Source: Sipunculus nudus
Lineage: Eukaryota; Annelida; Sipuncula; Golfingiida; Sipunculidae
Direction of reading: 5' to 3'
Length of the DNA: 64,000 bases
Assembly: GCA_026874595.1 (NCBI GenBank)
Contig: CM049311.1
Coordinates: 7,911,676-7,975,675 of the forward strand
Shown: positions 37,501 through 51,812 of the stretch, one piece after another
Position numbering within the stretch: the stretch's first letter is position 1
Layout: every line of letters begins with the position of its first letter
Translations under genes and position numbers: made by a program
Notes under the pieces: model-generated
The model's input: only the letters and a program-made list of their open reading frames with translations
The model's database searches: none
Told to the model about the DNA's origin: nothing

Positions 37501-40500
37501 GGTACCTCATTTTCTTTATCACCATACAATATTTTAACAAAATTGTGGTGCTGACATTAATATCTATGATAACAAATTAGAAAATGTGTTCTCCTTGTCA
37601 CCACAGTACTTTCATTACGTAAATAGAGATTTAGTAGGCTTATAGTCACTTTTGTTTTATACTTGCACAGTATGTTCATTTGTACTATTAAAACTTTGTA
37701 CTAAACCAGGAGTTATGGGTTCAGGGCCTCATATTGTATTAAATGTTTATGTTTTTACTGTTAGAACTGTTCAAGCACTGCACTTGTTACTCTCATATTA
37801 GTTCACACATTCCTTCACTTTGTGTGTCATCTTAGACAGTACAGCATGCCCTACTTGCGCCTTACATCCCCCCCCCCCCTGTTTGTTTTGCGTACCAGTA
37901 GCTCTGTATTGTGTTTGCTGTATTTTGTTGTCTAGTATCTGAATCGTGGCTGCACACAGTATTTCTGCAACAATACAAGTGAACGCCAGCTGAACCAAAA
38001 CCAGAAGAGTGCACAGGTATGTAAGTAAGCAGGACTGTCCCTCAGATTCTGCCCATAGTTCAGCCCACAGGTTGCCTAAACACAAATCTACAAAGAGTAG
38101 ATATGTAGTCCCATTTGCAGCATATTTATGCCTATATATCCTTTCAGATATCTTGGTAAAGATGAAGTAATATAAAAGAATAATTTGTTGTAAGCTTTAA
38201 TCAATAGCCATGACACATTCCTTAAATAGATGATTGACAGCACTTATTGAGATCCATGATACTTTCTAAATATAGATGATTGACAGGTGAATTTATTACC
38301 CTTAAGTTTTACTTAAAAGAGATAACTGACAAACAAATTTTAATAATTGGTTAATATGACAGGAATATCACCATGAATATTATTGACATTATCAATGTCT
38401 TCAGTTTAAATTTAATATTATTTCTCTGATTACAAACTGAACTGGTTTCATTGAGTGAGAATTTGAAAATTTACATATTACATTATTTGCCTTTAAAAAT
38501 AAAAGTGGTGCACAGAATTAATATATTACATGTCATATACATTGTACTAACTGCTGTTGTGTTAACTCTGTAGTACTTAAAGAAAGGAAGTCTCCATGAT
38601 CCTGTGCTAGATGATGTGGGAGACTTTAAGTTGATGGACAGTGCCATGACCCATATGGGTCTTAACGAGGATGAGAAAAATGCCATTTACACAGTGGTTG
38701 CTGGGGTGCTGCACCTGGGAAATATTACATTTGAAGAGGATCATGAAGACTCCAAAGGTGATGATCAATCATTTCACTTTTGTAAAATTATAATTATTGC
38801 TTTTCACAGTTGTTTATTTATCATTTTTGTGATTATTATTCCTTTCATTCATCATTGCTTTCCAAAGTTGATGATCGATCATTTTTGTGGATATTCTTCC
38901 AATTTGCTTTCGAATGGTGATGATTGACCATTTCTTTCAATGTCATTCTGTTGATTAAACATTGCTTTTACTGGAAGGAGGGTTGGGGTAAGGGAAGTCA
39001 GGAAGGAAATTCTTGAAGGTTGTCTTTTTTGGTGAAACAAAACAGTTTATAACCAACAGGGTTCGTCAGGTCAGATTTTTCACATTATCTGCATGGGGAG
39101 ATATAACGGTAATGTAGGGTGCAGACCTGTGGCAGGAGCAGAGCTTTAAATGCTACAATACATGTGTATATATCTGAATGATGTACTGTGGTGCTGTAGA
39201 TGGTGTCATGTGCCTTAACTTTGGTTTGTTTTGCTTTTCATATTGTATTATTCATGTGAATTTACTTTCCTATTCAAAAATTTATAGACGACCTCTCTAT
39301 CAAGTTGAAAACAGGAAAATTAGTAGTTAAATTATTATTTAAAGGGAGCTGAAGTCTTTAAAAGGGTCAAGATCAGGATCTCTAATCAACTTTCCTATTG
39401 TCTTTCACATTGTCTTTCAGTGTTGTTTTCTTTCAATATTTAGTTAATACACATTTCCCTTAGTTTACTCTTTGTTTCTTCATTGTAATCTTCTAATTAA
39501 TTTCTTTTATGTAATTTTCATTGAATTTTGAATTCCTGGTATACTGTCTGTGGTATGCTATATGTGGTCAAAGTATAACTTTATTACAGTATACTGACAG
39601 CAGAGCTGCCTTGTATTGTAGGTGGTCATATTACAAAAGGTTTGTTATTGTCATTAGGGCTTATGGTGTTGATAAGGAGTTATAAATGACAGACTTAGTT
39701 CAAGCTTCCTTACAACTAATGCTGGGCCAAAACGCTAATCAGTAGATTCATTAAGTAATGTTACATTCACTCCCCATTATTATTAAACCTGTATGCTTAA
39801 GTATTCAGTACACCCCTGGCTTGAAGATACCATACCTGTACCCCGTTCTGCAACATGTATGGGAATAATATGTGTATGTTCCTGTAATGGTATATGCTGA
39901 ATGTGGTAAAAAGTTTAATAACATCATGTTCATGATAATAGTAGAATCTGCATTCTAAGGAATGCAGGCCTCTGCCATGTCGATGCACACAAAACCATGT
40001 TTGCATTCACTTTTTTGGCCCATATTCCAAGGTTCATTGGTGCATAAGTATTGTACATTTGTGATTATTCCTGGATTACATCCCTTAATCTGGATCATGT
40101 GCTGGATCCACACAAAAATTTAATAGCTTCTTTATTAGCCTATTTCTGAAATGCTGTGACCATTTCATGAGTTAAAGTTATGTTGTGAACAAACGCAAAC
40201 ACACACACACTTGAAAGGGCATGAAAGAATATACTCCTAACAGAGGCAGTATATACTGGTGGCTTAATGCCTGTGGGCTAGAGCTGTAATACTTCACAAA
40301 AATTAAGTTAATGATAGCTGATTACTTTCATAGATTATGATTATTTTAACTTATATATTAAACAAATGCAGTGGTCTAAATGTAAAAATCAACTCCTCTA
40401 GTCAGATATGTATTCTTTGATAAGATATTGTTATACTTTACAAAAGTTGATTTTTTTTTTCCTTATAATCAATAAAAACTAGATTTGACATCTGTCAGAA

Positions 40501-43500
40501 ATTCCAGAATTGTATTATGGATTTGGACAATCCACTGAAACTTTAACATATCCAAGGCTCACAACCCATTGCAGTTAAGACACTAGGTGAATGATTATAC
40601 CAGAATAGAGATCTGCACCGTACAATACCTCCTGCTTGCTGTGTACATGGAAAGAGTCAGACACTTTAGTTTTCATCTTCATTCAGCTTACAGCACCCTC
40701 TGTTGGTAATTATTCTAACCTGAAAGATTTTCTTTTCATTAGCTGAATACTTTCATTTCATGCAAACATTAATATTTCTATAACCAAGTATGGCATTTAT
40801 TTCCTAATTGTGGAACGGCACAATTATCAGTTACTTATTTTGATGACTTCATTATATAAGTCGGCTAAGTTTTGAGTCATCATAAGTGAAGGTTATGTAG
40901 AGATTTGCCAATTGAACTGTTTATATAGGCAATCTTAGTGATTAAATTATCAGTGACAACTTTAAGTAAAACCTATACAGAGCTTTTAAAGCTTCTTTGG
41001 TGCCATCTGTCTTTATTCCTAGAAATCCAATCTAAAGAACCAAAAGGGAGGGCTGGAAAATATTACTGTTAACAGTATTGGTACCCCTTGATAACTAGAT
41101 ACAGACTTGTCAGCTGAGTGTCCTGACCCATGGGTCACTTGATAAATTAAAAGTAAAATGACTTAATAATAAAACCAGTTAACATGGGAATCCATGTGGG
41201 TGCTTTGCTTTTGGGACAGATAAGCTGGTTATCATCTTTGTACATAAATAATTAAAGTTGCTAATGCAAGGTTGCCATGGTTGGTGCAGGAATAGAGCAT
41301 AAATCCTTATTTTCTAGGTGAGGTATCCTAAGAATCTACTAATTATACTTTTGGCTAAGGAAGCAAAGCTTTGTAAGGAGAGGGGATGGAGCTTGCATGA
41401 TAAAAGATATCTTCATCTTATTGTTTATAAAATCTAAATCAAATGGTTTTACACTTTTGTATTTTTCATAAAAATGTTGTATATGATTACAGTATTGCTT
41501 TTTGTTAATATTTGCCATTGATTAAATTAGATGTAATTTTAAGACACACATTCACACATGCACTCATTGCACATGTAATGATAAAATTATTGAATGGTAT
41601 GCAAAAAGTTTCTTTAGTTCCTTAAAATGCATGATTCACATCTGCAAAGCATGTTTAATGCACTTCAGCATAGTCAGCAATGATGTTCTAGAAAAGCAAT
41701 CATGCTTTTCTTGAATGCCTACTTAAATATGTACATCTTTGATTTTATCATCAATTTGTCATTTGAAAAGCTGGAACAGTCTAAGAATTTAATAGGAAAG
41801 CAATATCTAATGTTTTTCTGGTTTAATGATGAACTGAGTGTATGTCAAGGGGAGTACCTTGATAGAAATGAAATTCAGTCCAAAGTTTTGTCAGAAATGT
41901 TGACCAGATTTGGTGAAAGTTGTTGCTCCATATGAAGTTTCATGGCTGTGATTTTCCATGTGGGTCATCAGTTGATTTGGTCATCATAAATGTGGTTCAC
42001 AAAATATGCTAATTAAATACTATGGAAAGTTTCATTGGCTATACACAGAACCTTGATTTTGATTGACAGGAGGTTTTAAGTCAAGGAGAAATGAATAGAA
42101 ACTTGCTGTTGTTTAAATCACAAACTAAATATAGGATCTTGTGTTTGATTGACAGGTGGGTGTAAGGTGGCTGATTCTAGCCAGGGTGCTCTGATGACTG
42201 CTGCTCAGTTCTTGGGTTGTGACAAAGATGACCTGCAGGAGGCACTGGTGAGTCGTGTCATGCAGGCAGCCAAGGGTGGAACCAAGGGTACCGTGATCAA
42301 GTAAGTGCCAGTAACAGTGTTTGAATAACACTGAGAGAGAGCACCAGTTAACAAAAAGATGTCCAGTCTAAACTTCAAACCCAACCACAATAGTTTATCC
42401 TTGAAAATTCAGAAATTTTGAGGTTTTTTTTCACACAGACAGACAGAATAACTGACAAACTGATGGGGTTTGGTACATAACTCTTGTTCTTCTTCAAGTT
42501 TTAGGCATAGGTTAAGGTGTGATAAACCATTCCCATTTGTAGAGCATTCATAAATGTTCCCGCAGACCAGTTCCCTAAGATATGTTTTTATTTGATTCTC
42601 AGCATTAAACTGCTTAACTTAATATACAAAAATAAACTTTGTAGATTTTTAACAAAGTATCAGTTATTTGACATCTCTTTTATGTAATACCTTTGAGCTT
42701 ATTTAACTTTATTTAACCTTGTCATAATTTTGTTATTACCCAGAGTGCCCTTGAAGCCTGGTGATGCTCAGAGTGCCAGGGACGCCTTGGCTAAAGCCGT
42801 GTATGGCCGACTCTTTGACTACATTGTCAACCGTGTCAACAAATCTCTGCCATTCGCTTCTTCAAAGAACTACATTGGTGTTCTGGACATCGCTGGGTTT
42901 GGTAAGTGTCAAAGGTGTCAAGGAGGTGTCACTTCAAAGTTACTGCAAACAGGAGTTAATCTTGGTTATCTAGAAAATGTTATCAGAAAAATATAATACA
43001 AAATGAAAAGTTGTATACACAGAAGACTCTCAACATTGCTATGGCAAAAATAATGTTCAAAATTATTGTTATTGCAATGTATATGATATTGTTAAACTAG
43101 TGTTAAAGGAAGATTCAGTTGAGATTTGTTACAGAGTAAGACATACTTTTTAATACTTTTCACAGATTAGAAAAAAATTAACAAACATACAACAAGATGT
43201 GGAGGGCATATGATCAGGCCATTTTATGGATCACCCATTGTAATCTGTCATCTGTTCCTTTACAGAGTACTTCCAGTTGAACAGCTTTGAACAGTTCTGT
43301 ATCAACTACTGCAATGAGAAACTGCAACAGTTTTTCAATGACCGTATACTCAAGGAGGTAAAATATAATGTTTCTTATAGAAAACCACACTTAATCCCTT
43401 GCTCATCAGACACTATTGATATTCTTTTTTAATTTTATACATATTAGGATTGTTGTATATAGATAGCACTGATTGTTAATTGATGATTAGGTTAGCCATA

Positions 43501-46500
43501 TATTAGACAATATGTTGATGATCACACAATCTACCTATCACTCACTTTTACCTGCACACTCATCATCAGGTAAAAGGTATGACTTTCCTCTTTGTTATGG
43601 GAGCATATTACAGAAAGTCTTATTAGAGTGATGTCAGAAACTTCAGCGTGACTCAAGACTTGCACTCCGGAGAATGCAAAACTTCCCACTTATCTTATTT
43701 ACCTGTTCAGGCTGCCTCACATGTTGGAGATCATAGATGGAACAAATGTTTGGTGTTATTTCTAATGATGATACATAAAAGATAAATATGAGACAAACTT
43801 ATTCATCATGTAGGGTAGGTAGGCATGTTTGTCAGTACCTGTCCAGGAGGTCATGTGTTACAGTAGTAAGAAAATCCCTGACGATTGATTTACCCTAGTG
43901 ATACTGTAATTAATGGGCTAGTTAACATTATAAAATGTTTATAATTATTACAATAGATCTGTTAATGTAGGTTGGAACAGTAATGAGTTCTGTCTCATAA
44001 GAATAAGGTTATAAGTTTAACTTGTGGATTGATCTGGAACAAGTTTAGTTTAACTTTAAGAGACCAGCCTTCCTTAAGCAGGTCCACCTGTGTCACTTGT
44101 TGTAATTGTTCCACCTGTCACTCTTATTTAAGTGTTTGCATTAGTTTTTATTAATGTTTTGCCTTCAGGAACAAGCTCTCTATGAGAAAGAAGGTCTGAA
44201 TGTGAAAAAGATTCATTACATAGACAACCAGGATTGCATAGGTGAGTATATGCGATAACACTCACTATTTATATGACATGCATTAATATTGAGATAAATG
44301 CACTCCATCTTTGATATATTACAGCTACCCTCACCTGGTTAGCTTTCAATCAGGCTCAGGTCATTCTGGGACTCTTCATGAATTAGCTATTTTCTATACT
44401 TCTATTAGGTTTTATCTAATTTCAGAATGGATACATGTATATTGAAAAAATATATTAAAATTTCTTACCTGTTCAACTTTGAAAAGATTTATTACTTCCC
44501 AATGGATATTTTTGTGTCATTTATTTTATTTTCTATTCATAGAATTGATTGAAGCCAAAGGTAAAGGAATATTTGAGGTCCTGGATGAGGAAAGCAAACT
44601 GCCCAAGCCGAGTCATGATCACTTCACCGGGGAGGTTCACCGGAAGAACAAGGACCACTACAGACTCAGTGTATGTCTCTTGTATGAACTGACCTGGGGT
44701 TGTTATTACAAATTCTGAGAAAAATGTAAAAAGTTATTGTCAAGGTTTTAACAGCATCTTCAAAATCTTTACCCTGAGCCTTAAAATATGTAAACTATAT
44801 ACTTAATCTGCATCATGTTGCATGGTTCATGAGATGTACATAATTTATGAAACAATAATGTATAATTCATAATGCATTTTTCAATGGACTGTGTAAGCAT
44901 AATTAAGGGACTCTTTTTACATCTTATCATTTGAGTTGCACTGAAAGTATACCACACTACATTATTTTAATAAATTAATTATTAAACAATGATAATTCTT
45001 TTGTATCCTTAAATATGTGTTGTTTATCTTCATAAACATTTGAGTTACTAAAATGGACACAGATAAGATAAGTAGCCTGTCTAATTATCTTTATACAGGT
45101 TCCTCGCAAATCCAAGTTAAAGACCCACAGAGAAGTCCGCGATGATGAGGGCTTCCTGATCCGACATTTTGCTGGGGCTGTTGTCTACCACACTGTATGT
45201 AAAAATTTTAATAAAACTATAATTTACTCATTTATTCTCTGAGACAGTTCCAAGAATGTGACGAACAAAATATATCTCAAAATGTAATAATGGTTGCAAT
45301 TATTTGTCTCTGATAGTGAAAATATGTGTAGAAATTCTATTAATATCTCATAAATTAATAATGATAAATTGCCAGGTAAACCTGGCAATTAAAGATCCGA
45401 TAAATAATTGATCAAATATTAACATTTAGGTATATTGTAAGTATGACAGTCATATATGGAATAAGAGATATTTGATATCAGAACAACTAGATTTTAAGAT
45501 GGAGCTGGCAGATATCTTAAGACGAAGGAAAATTCCATGGTACTTGAAACGTGAGCTATTATGAAGGTTAAAAGGAGTAAAATTTGAGTGCTGCATGCAA
45601 GTATTGTCTATTATCTATCTACTATTCACTTTCCACACCAGACTCAGTTCTTGGAGAAGAATAATGATGCCCTGCACTTCTCGCTGGAGGCTGTAGCTCT
45701 GGAGAGTAAGAATCCGCTGGTGAAGCAGATCTTTGACGATCCCAATGCTGCTAAAGCCATGTCAACCAAAGGTAAACTGGCATTCATCAGTGTTGGAACA
45801 AAGTTCAGAAGCCAGCTCTCCCTGCTGATGGAGAAACTGAAGAGCACGGTGAGTACCAGTGTATCACATGATCAAAGAAACTAATACACACTAAAAGTTT
45901 GAAATTCTATGAATTTATATTCGAATGAGACTTTCTAATTTTATGTATTTTCCTGCACTATATTATGTTAAATGTTATCAAATCAGTATTTGAATGATAA
46001 ATTAACTGTTTTAAATTATTAATATTTGAAGATATTGGCAGTAAAATAAATTAGACAACAAGTACATCCAAATTTACTTATATTACAATTTCAACCAAAT
46101 TAATTAGATGACAAGTACAGGAATATAATTTAAATAATTTAAATGTAAGTGCAGCCAATTAATTAAGTTTACACAAATCTTGTAGTAGTCTGATAATTTT
46201 GTAACTTGTAAGTTGCAGGATAAATTTAAACTATTTCAACATATGATAAAATAATGATATTTAAACCTGCAGGGAACCAACTTTATCCGATGCATCAAAC
46301 CCAACTCCAAGATGACAGACAGGTGCTTTGAAGGTGCCCAGATCATGGCTCAGCTCCAGTGCTCAGGTAAGTTGTCTTCCTACTATAATTTGAGGATTTT
46401 GGTATGGTCAGAAAAAGGGTTATTCCACTCTTCAACTTTGCCAACTAAAATCCCCCTGGAGACAGATTCTTGCATCCCTATGCCCTTATCAAGTCCTGGC

Positions 46501-49500
46501 AGTTTCTTGAAACCACTCATGGGGGTGCTGTAATGCATACACACTAAAACCCTAGAGGTTAATTGTTGTGCCTGTCAAAATTATGGGTTTACCACTTATT
46601 AAATAAAACAAAATGAAACCTCTGCTTATGGACACCTGTAAGGTGTCTTTACCACAGAAAATGTGCCTTGTAATTTAGACTTTCTCTCAATTTTGACACC
46701 CCTTTGATACAAGCAAATTCCAATTCTTGCCAATTTCAGAAATTTTCACTATGGCATATTAAAAAATAGTTCCAGTGATAATTTCATAAAGCATGAGTAA
46801 TTTAAAGATAGGAGTACCAAAGCAATTACTGAAATAATGTGTTATTGCAATTAAAGATCAGGCTGATTTGAATAAATGAAAATAAAGGGGGATTTAGTCT
46901 TTAATAGTGAGTACACATTTTGTGTGGATGTAAATCACACAAAACTCTTTAAAATTAAAAGAAATTGGGAACTTTATAGTTATAATTTTCCCTTTTCATT
47001 AATAAGATAAGATTACATCTGTTAACCTTCAGTTCCAGGAATTTGTGGTTGACTTGTAATTCATGACATAAAAAAAATAAATAAATAAAATCATAAAAAT
47101 AATACATTAAATACAAGGGCCTACAGGAAATAAAAAACCCTACACTTGAGTGGCTTATTGATTGTTTGTTTCCAGGTATGACCTCTGTTCTGGACCTTAT
47201 GCAGCAAGGTTACCCCTCCAGGACACAGTTCCATGAGCTGTACAACATGTACAAGAAGTTTATGCCATCAGACATTGCACGACTTGACCATCGTCTCTTT
47301 TGCAAGGTCAGTTACATATTAATATCTAGTTTACTTATTACTCACCAGTGAGGGGTTTTAATGTTCATAAACAAATTTAACCTGCTCTTAAGTAAATGGT
47401 CAGAGAATTATGAAAATATACACAGTATGATAATATATTGAACTTTTGAACAAATTTCAGTTATAAAAATTAACTTAGTAATGATGTCATAAATGCCATG
47501 AATTCATCATGAATTATTTCTAATACTTGATTCATCAGATTCATCAGTAATCAGTATAAGAGATTCAGAAACATTCATCTGCTGTGATCCTTATTGCACT
47601 GTAGTGTGTGATCTTTATTGCACTAAGTGTGTGCTCTTGTTTTTTTATGATGCCTCCATGATATCTTGCATGAAACCTAGAAATTCTTTATTAATTTACT
47701 TCAAAATACTACTCAATATTAAATGCTGAAGTTTAAAATGTTGTATTTTTTATAACAGGCTCTGTTCAAGGCTCTGGGACTGAATGAGAATGATTTCAAG
47801 TTTGGTCTGACAAAAGTCTTCTTCAGACCAGGAAAGTTTGCCGAGTTTGACCAGATCATGAAATCTGACCCTGAGAACTTGGCAATTTTAATTAAGAAGG
47901 TGAAACGTTGGCTAATCTGCTCTCGCTGGAAGAAGGCACAGTGGGGCACCCTTATGGTTATCAAATGTGAGTATCAATCAGTGTGTTTCTGTTACATCAT
48001 TTCTTGTTGGTAGCAGTATAATGTTTTTGTATCTTAAAGTCTTTGTTGTTCAGCTGTATTTTCATTATTTCATGATTCACTTCTGAGATTCATCTTATAT
48101 AAAAAGTGAAAAAAATTTAAGCGAATGTCAACATTTTTTACATATTTGGATATAATTTTATTATTTTTAATATTTATTTTATAAATATTTACTTAATATT
48201 TAAGTTCTTGCTTTAAAGGTATTCAAAATTTTGAAAATCAGATTCTATATTGTAATATTGTGGATAAATTGCAGATTATGGTAAATAGTACTTTGATGAG
48301 GTCACATGTTTTGGGATAATTTAATTAATGAATAACAAATTTGATTCTGTAAATGCCAGGTGTAAATTAATTTTTACCATTATCACAGTGAAGAACAAGA
48401 TCCTATGGAGACGGGAACAAATCGTCAAGATACAAGCATGCGTGAAGAAGTTCAAGGTCATCAAGGAGTATGGACCAAGGTCAGTGAGACATAGTAATAA
48501 TTTTGTTTTGTTATTCTGCCCTTATGCTGTGCTAGAGGTGCTGTCAGTGGCCTTTGTCATGTGTGCAGAATGGAGGACTGTGCCATTCCAAAAGTCCTGC
48601 TCTGCAGTTCTACAGCTGAAGGATCCTGACTGTCAGACTATTGCAGCTGAGATTCAAGGATGTCTGGAAGCAAAATATGAAGCTTACTATCATTGACTTA
48701 CCCCACTAGAATTCTTTTTTTATTAAGGATGGGTTTCAGAAAGGGTATGAGGAATGATAAGGAAAAGAGAACCACCAGGTAGAGGAAGAGAGAAGAAGGA
48801 ATCAAGAGAGTAGAACCAGCTGACCCTGACACACCAGACTATACCTGCAGCAAAAATAGCAGAAACAGACATGCCAGACTGGGATAACTCAGACACTGCT
48901 TTATCACTAATAAAACAGTTTCCTCTTACAGGAAAGGTTCACACAAATAATACCTTAATATTATCAAGGATTTTGTTTTTGTATATTGTGTTTTGATTTG
49001 ATCTTCCATGATTCCCATGAATTGCTTCTGGTCTGTTTCTTATGGGATGATAATTTCACATTTAGAAAGAATGAGAAACTTATACCATGCCATATATAAT
49101 AAAGGCAGTAGCAACTGGTTGTCAGGGTATATGTATGAGCAGTTATTTGACAAGGTTATATTGTACTTTGACAGGATCCAGGCTATTGGCACTGTACTGA
49201 ACTTGCGTTCTCAGATTGGAATGATGCAACAAGTGGTCGGCCAGCTGAAGAAGGACAAAGATGGCGCTAAAAAGAAAGTCAAGGCCATTGAGTCTGACCT
49301 TGAGACTCTCATTAAGAACATCAGGGTGAGCATTCATAACCAGAAAATTGAATTTATTAGATTCAGGATTTCTGGAATATGATCACTCGCAAGTAATTTG
49401 TTGGTCAGCAGCCTTGACAGATATTTTCCATCTAACAAGTGGTATCTGTTTGTGACAATTGACTTCTGTGTTAAGGTTTGTTACAAAGACAATAAATATC

Positions 49501-51774
49501 ATATTTGTTTTGAATGTGTTAATGGGAAAAAGGACAGGTGCCTTTTGGAGTCTCGTGCATGTTCCGTTTGACACAAGTTTAGTGCTGGCTGACTGGGCTT
49601 GAACACAGCAGGGGACATGTTTTTGGAATATGTAGATATTAAAAGCCTAGTTTAACAGAGCTTGAACATACACATAGCATTGTTAAATGATTTTATTAAA
49701 GTTTTTTTTTTTAAATTTTAAAATAAAGAAACAGAAATGTTTGTCAGTAGCAGATGAAGCAGAATGAGTTTGTCATTGTTTCTAGAGCAGCTATAGGTTG
49801 AATGTGAATTTAAGCTAAATGAGGTACATTCACCATTGATTTAAAAATGGAATCTGTATTTTAACATTCCTGTGGTCTATTTCATCTGTATTTTAGTCGA
49901 AGCCAATGAAGCGTAGTGATATAGACAAAGAAACCAATGCTCTAATGAAGGCGATGGATAAACAGCTTGGAGATGTCAAGAAACTCCTCGAGAAACAGAA
50001 AATCGCAGAAGAGCAGGAACGTCTCAAAAAGATCCAGGTCAGTTACTTTGTATCTCTTAAAACATATCCAGAGACGAACACAGATTTAATCAAGAATATT
50101 TAAATATTTTTTATTATTTTTGTCCTCCAGTGTCATTAAGATAAAGGCATTGGCACAAATTTAATGAGGAAATGTCTTATTACCACAAATTTGGTTTACC
50201 TCTCAGAATTCTTTTACATTAACATTGTAGCAGTTTAGTTTATAGCTTTATGGCATTTTCACTTTGTAAACATTAAACTTGGGAGCTCCTTTTGATTCAA
50301 GTTTGGAAAGAAACAAATTTAAATAACACAAATAGGTTATGGAAATTCACAAAATTATCATTATCAGCTAATTTACCGGATCTGTATGTAATACATTTGA
50401 AATGTTGATCTGTAATTGGCCTGCATTATTATCTTCTGTATTTGTCCTGTGGAAAATTCCATTATATAGATTGCCAATTACAGTATATACTTCTTTGTGG
50501 TTGAATCTTGATTTTCTTCTACAGGAAGAAATGGAGAGAGAAAGACAAAAGAAAGAAGAAGAAGAGAGAAGAAAAAGAGAAGAAGAGGAAGAAAAGAAAA
50601 GGTACATAAAGATGATCAGACAACATCCCATAGTGTGTAGTATATGTAACAGATCATGATAATTAAACCTTAGAAAAAATTGAGGTTATTATACAGAAAC
50701 ATAAAAAATGTACTTGTATTGCAGGAAAGCAGAAATGGAGACAAAACGCAGGAAGGAGGAAGAAATCAGACGCAAGCAGGAGGAGGCTGACAGAAAGATG
50801 GCAGTAAGTGTTGTCATGGCAACAAATTAAACTCCAACAGAGTTCAAGTACCTAACCCAGAACCTGGCAAATCAGCATTTTTGTAATATTTTAGAATCAT
50901 ATGGGGATCAGAAATGGTTCCATGTAAAAATATGCCATATTTATAGAATCTTAACATATGAAGAATTGGCAGTTCACCAGTTCCATAAATTTCAAATTTA
51001 GTATTCTAAATTTATACAGTGTCAGAGATTTAAATTCTAAGCAGAACTGATCTTTAAAAATTGGAAGTTCTGTTAATAGTTTGAATTTCCAGTTTGAAAC
51101 AAACTATATCCTTGTTTAAGTATCAGGGGTACACTTGGACACTTCAAGATTTTATATTTAACTGTTACCAGGAGAAAATGCAGAAGGAACTGGAGAAGGC
51201 AAGGGAGGAAGAAGCTAAAAGGTAAGAAGCCAGTTCAAACAATATTTAGTCATTATACTTGAATAGATTGCACAAATATCCGTTAATTTCAGATATAGAT
51301 ACCAGTGTTATACAGAATCAAGTAATTTGAAGGCAATTGATAGACCCATTGTGCACTGGTAAATAAAATCCTGACAGATGAAAAGGGAAATTTAACGAAT
51401 GTGAAACTTAAATCAAAAGTTAGAAACATTCCAAGGGGAGAAGAAAGGATAGATCTAAGGGATTAATTCTGAAAATGGGAGAGATTAAAAATATGTATAA
51501 ATCCATAAGATGAATTTTAAAAGTATTTAGGCTTGAATGACTCTCCATTAACAAGTGGAAATTTGAAAACACAGTGAAGCTTAGATAAATACTTTTTACA
51601 TTTGAAGGATGTTATGCGTTAACAGAGATTGAAAGTAAAAGAATATGTAATATTTTGGAATAATTTAGAAGTTGGACCATTCATCATAAAGTCAAAATGA
51701 AGTTAATTAGGCAAAAATAAAAATTAAATTCAAATGGTATCTTAGCTAAGAGATGAGGTTTTATATGGTGTCTA

Positions 51775-51812
<38 letters not shown>

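Larger units (their letters stand above)
35655..37935 (+). other. MYO6: MYO6 intron 7
   Basis: A 2.3-kb intron. A 22-base block ending GTTAACAGTTAGCAGCC occurs twice (about 35676 and 35897). A MITE lies at 37022-37198 and a family-A core remnant at about 37350-37425. A run of 12 C lies at 37868-37879, close to the acceptor of exon 8. Confidence 0.75.

Noticed and set aside
48328-48696. 122-codon frame over exon 20
   Set aside because: Only 48389-48479 is the exon; the rest is intron read-through without family similarity.
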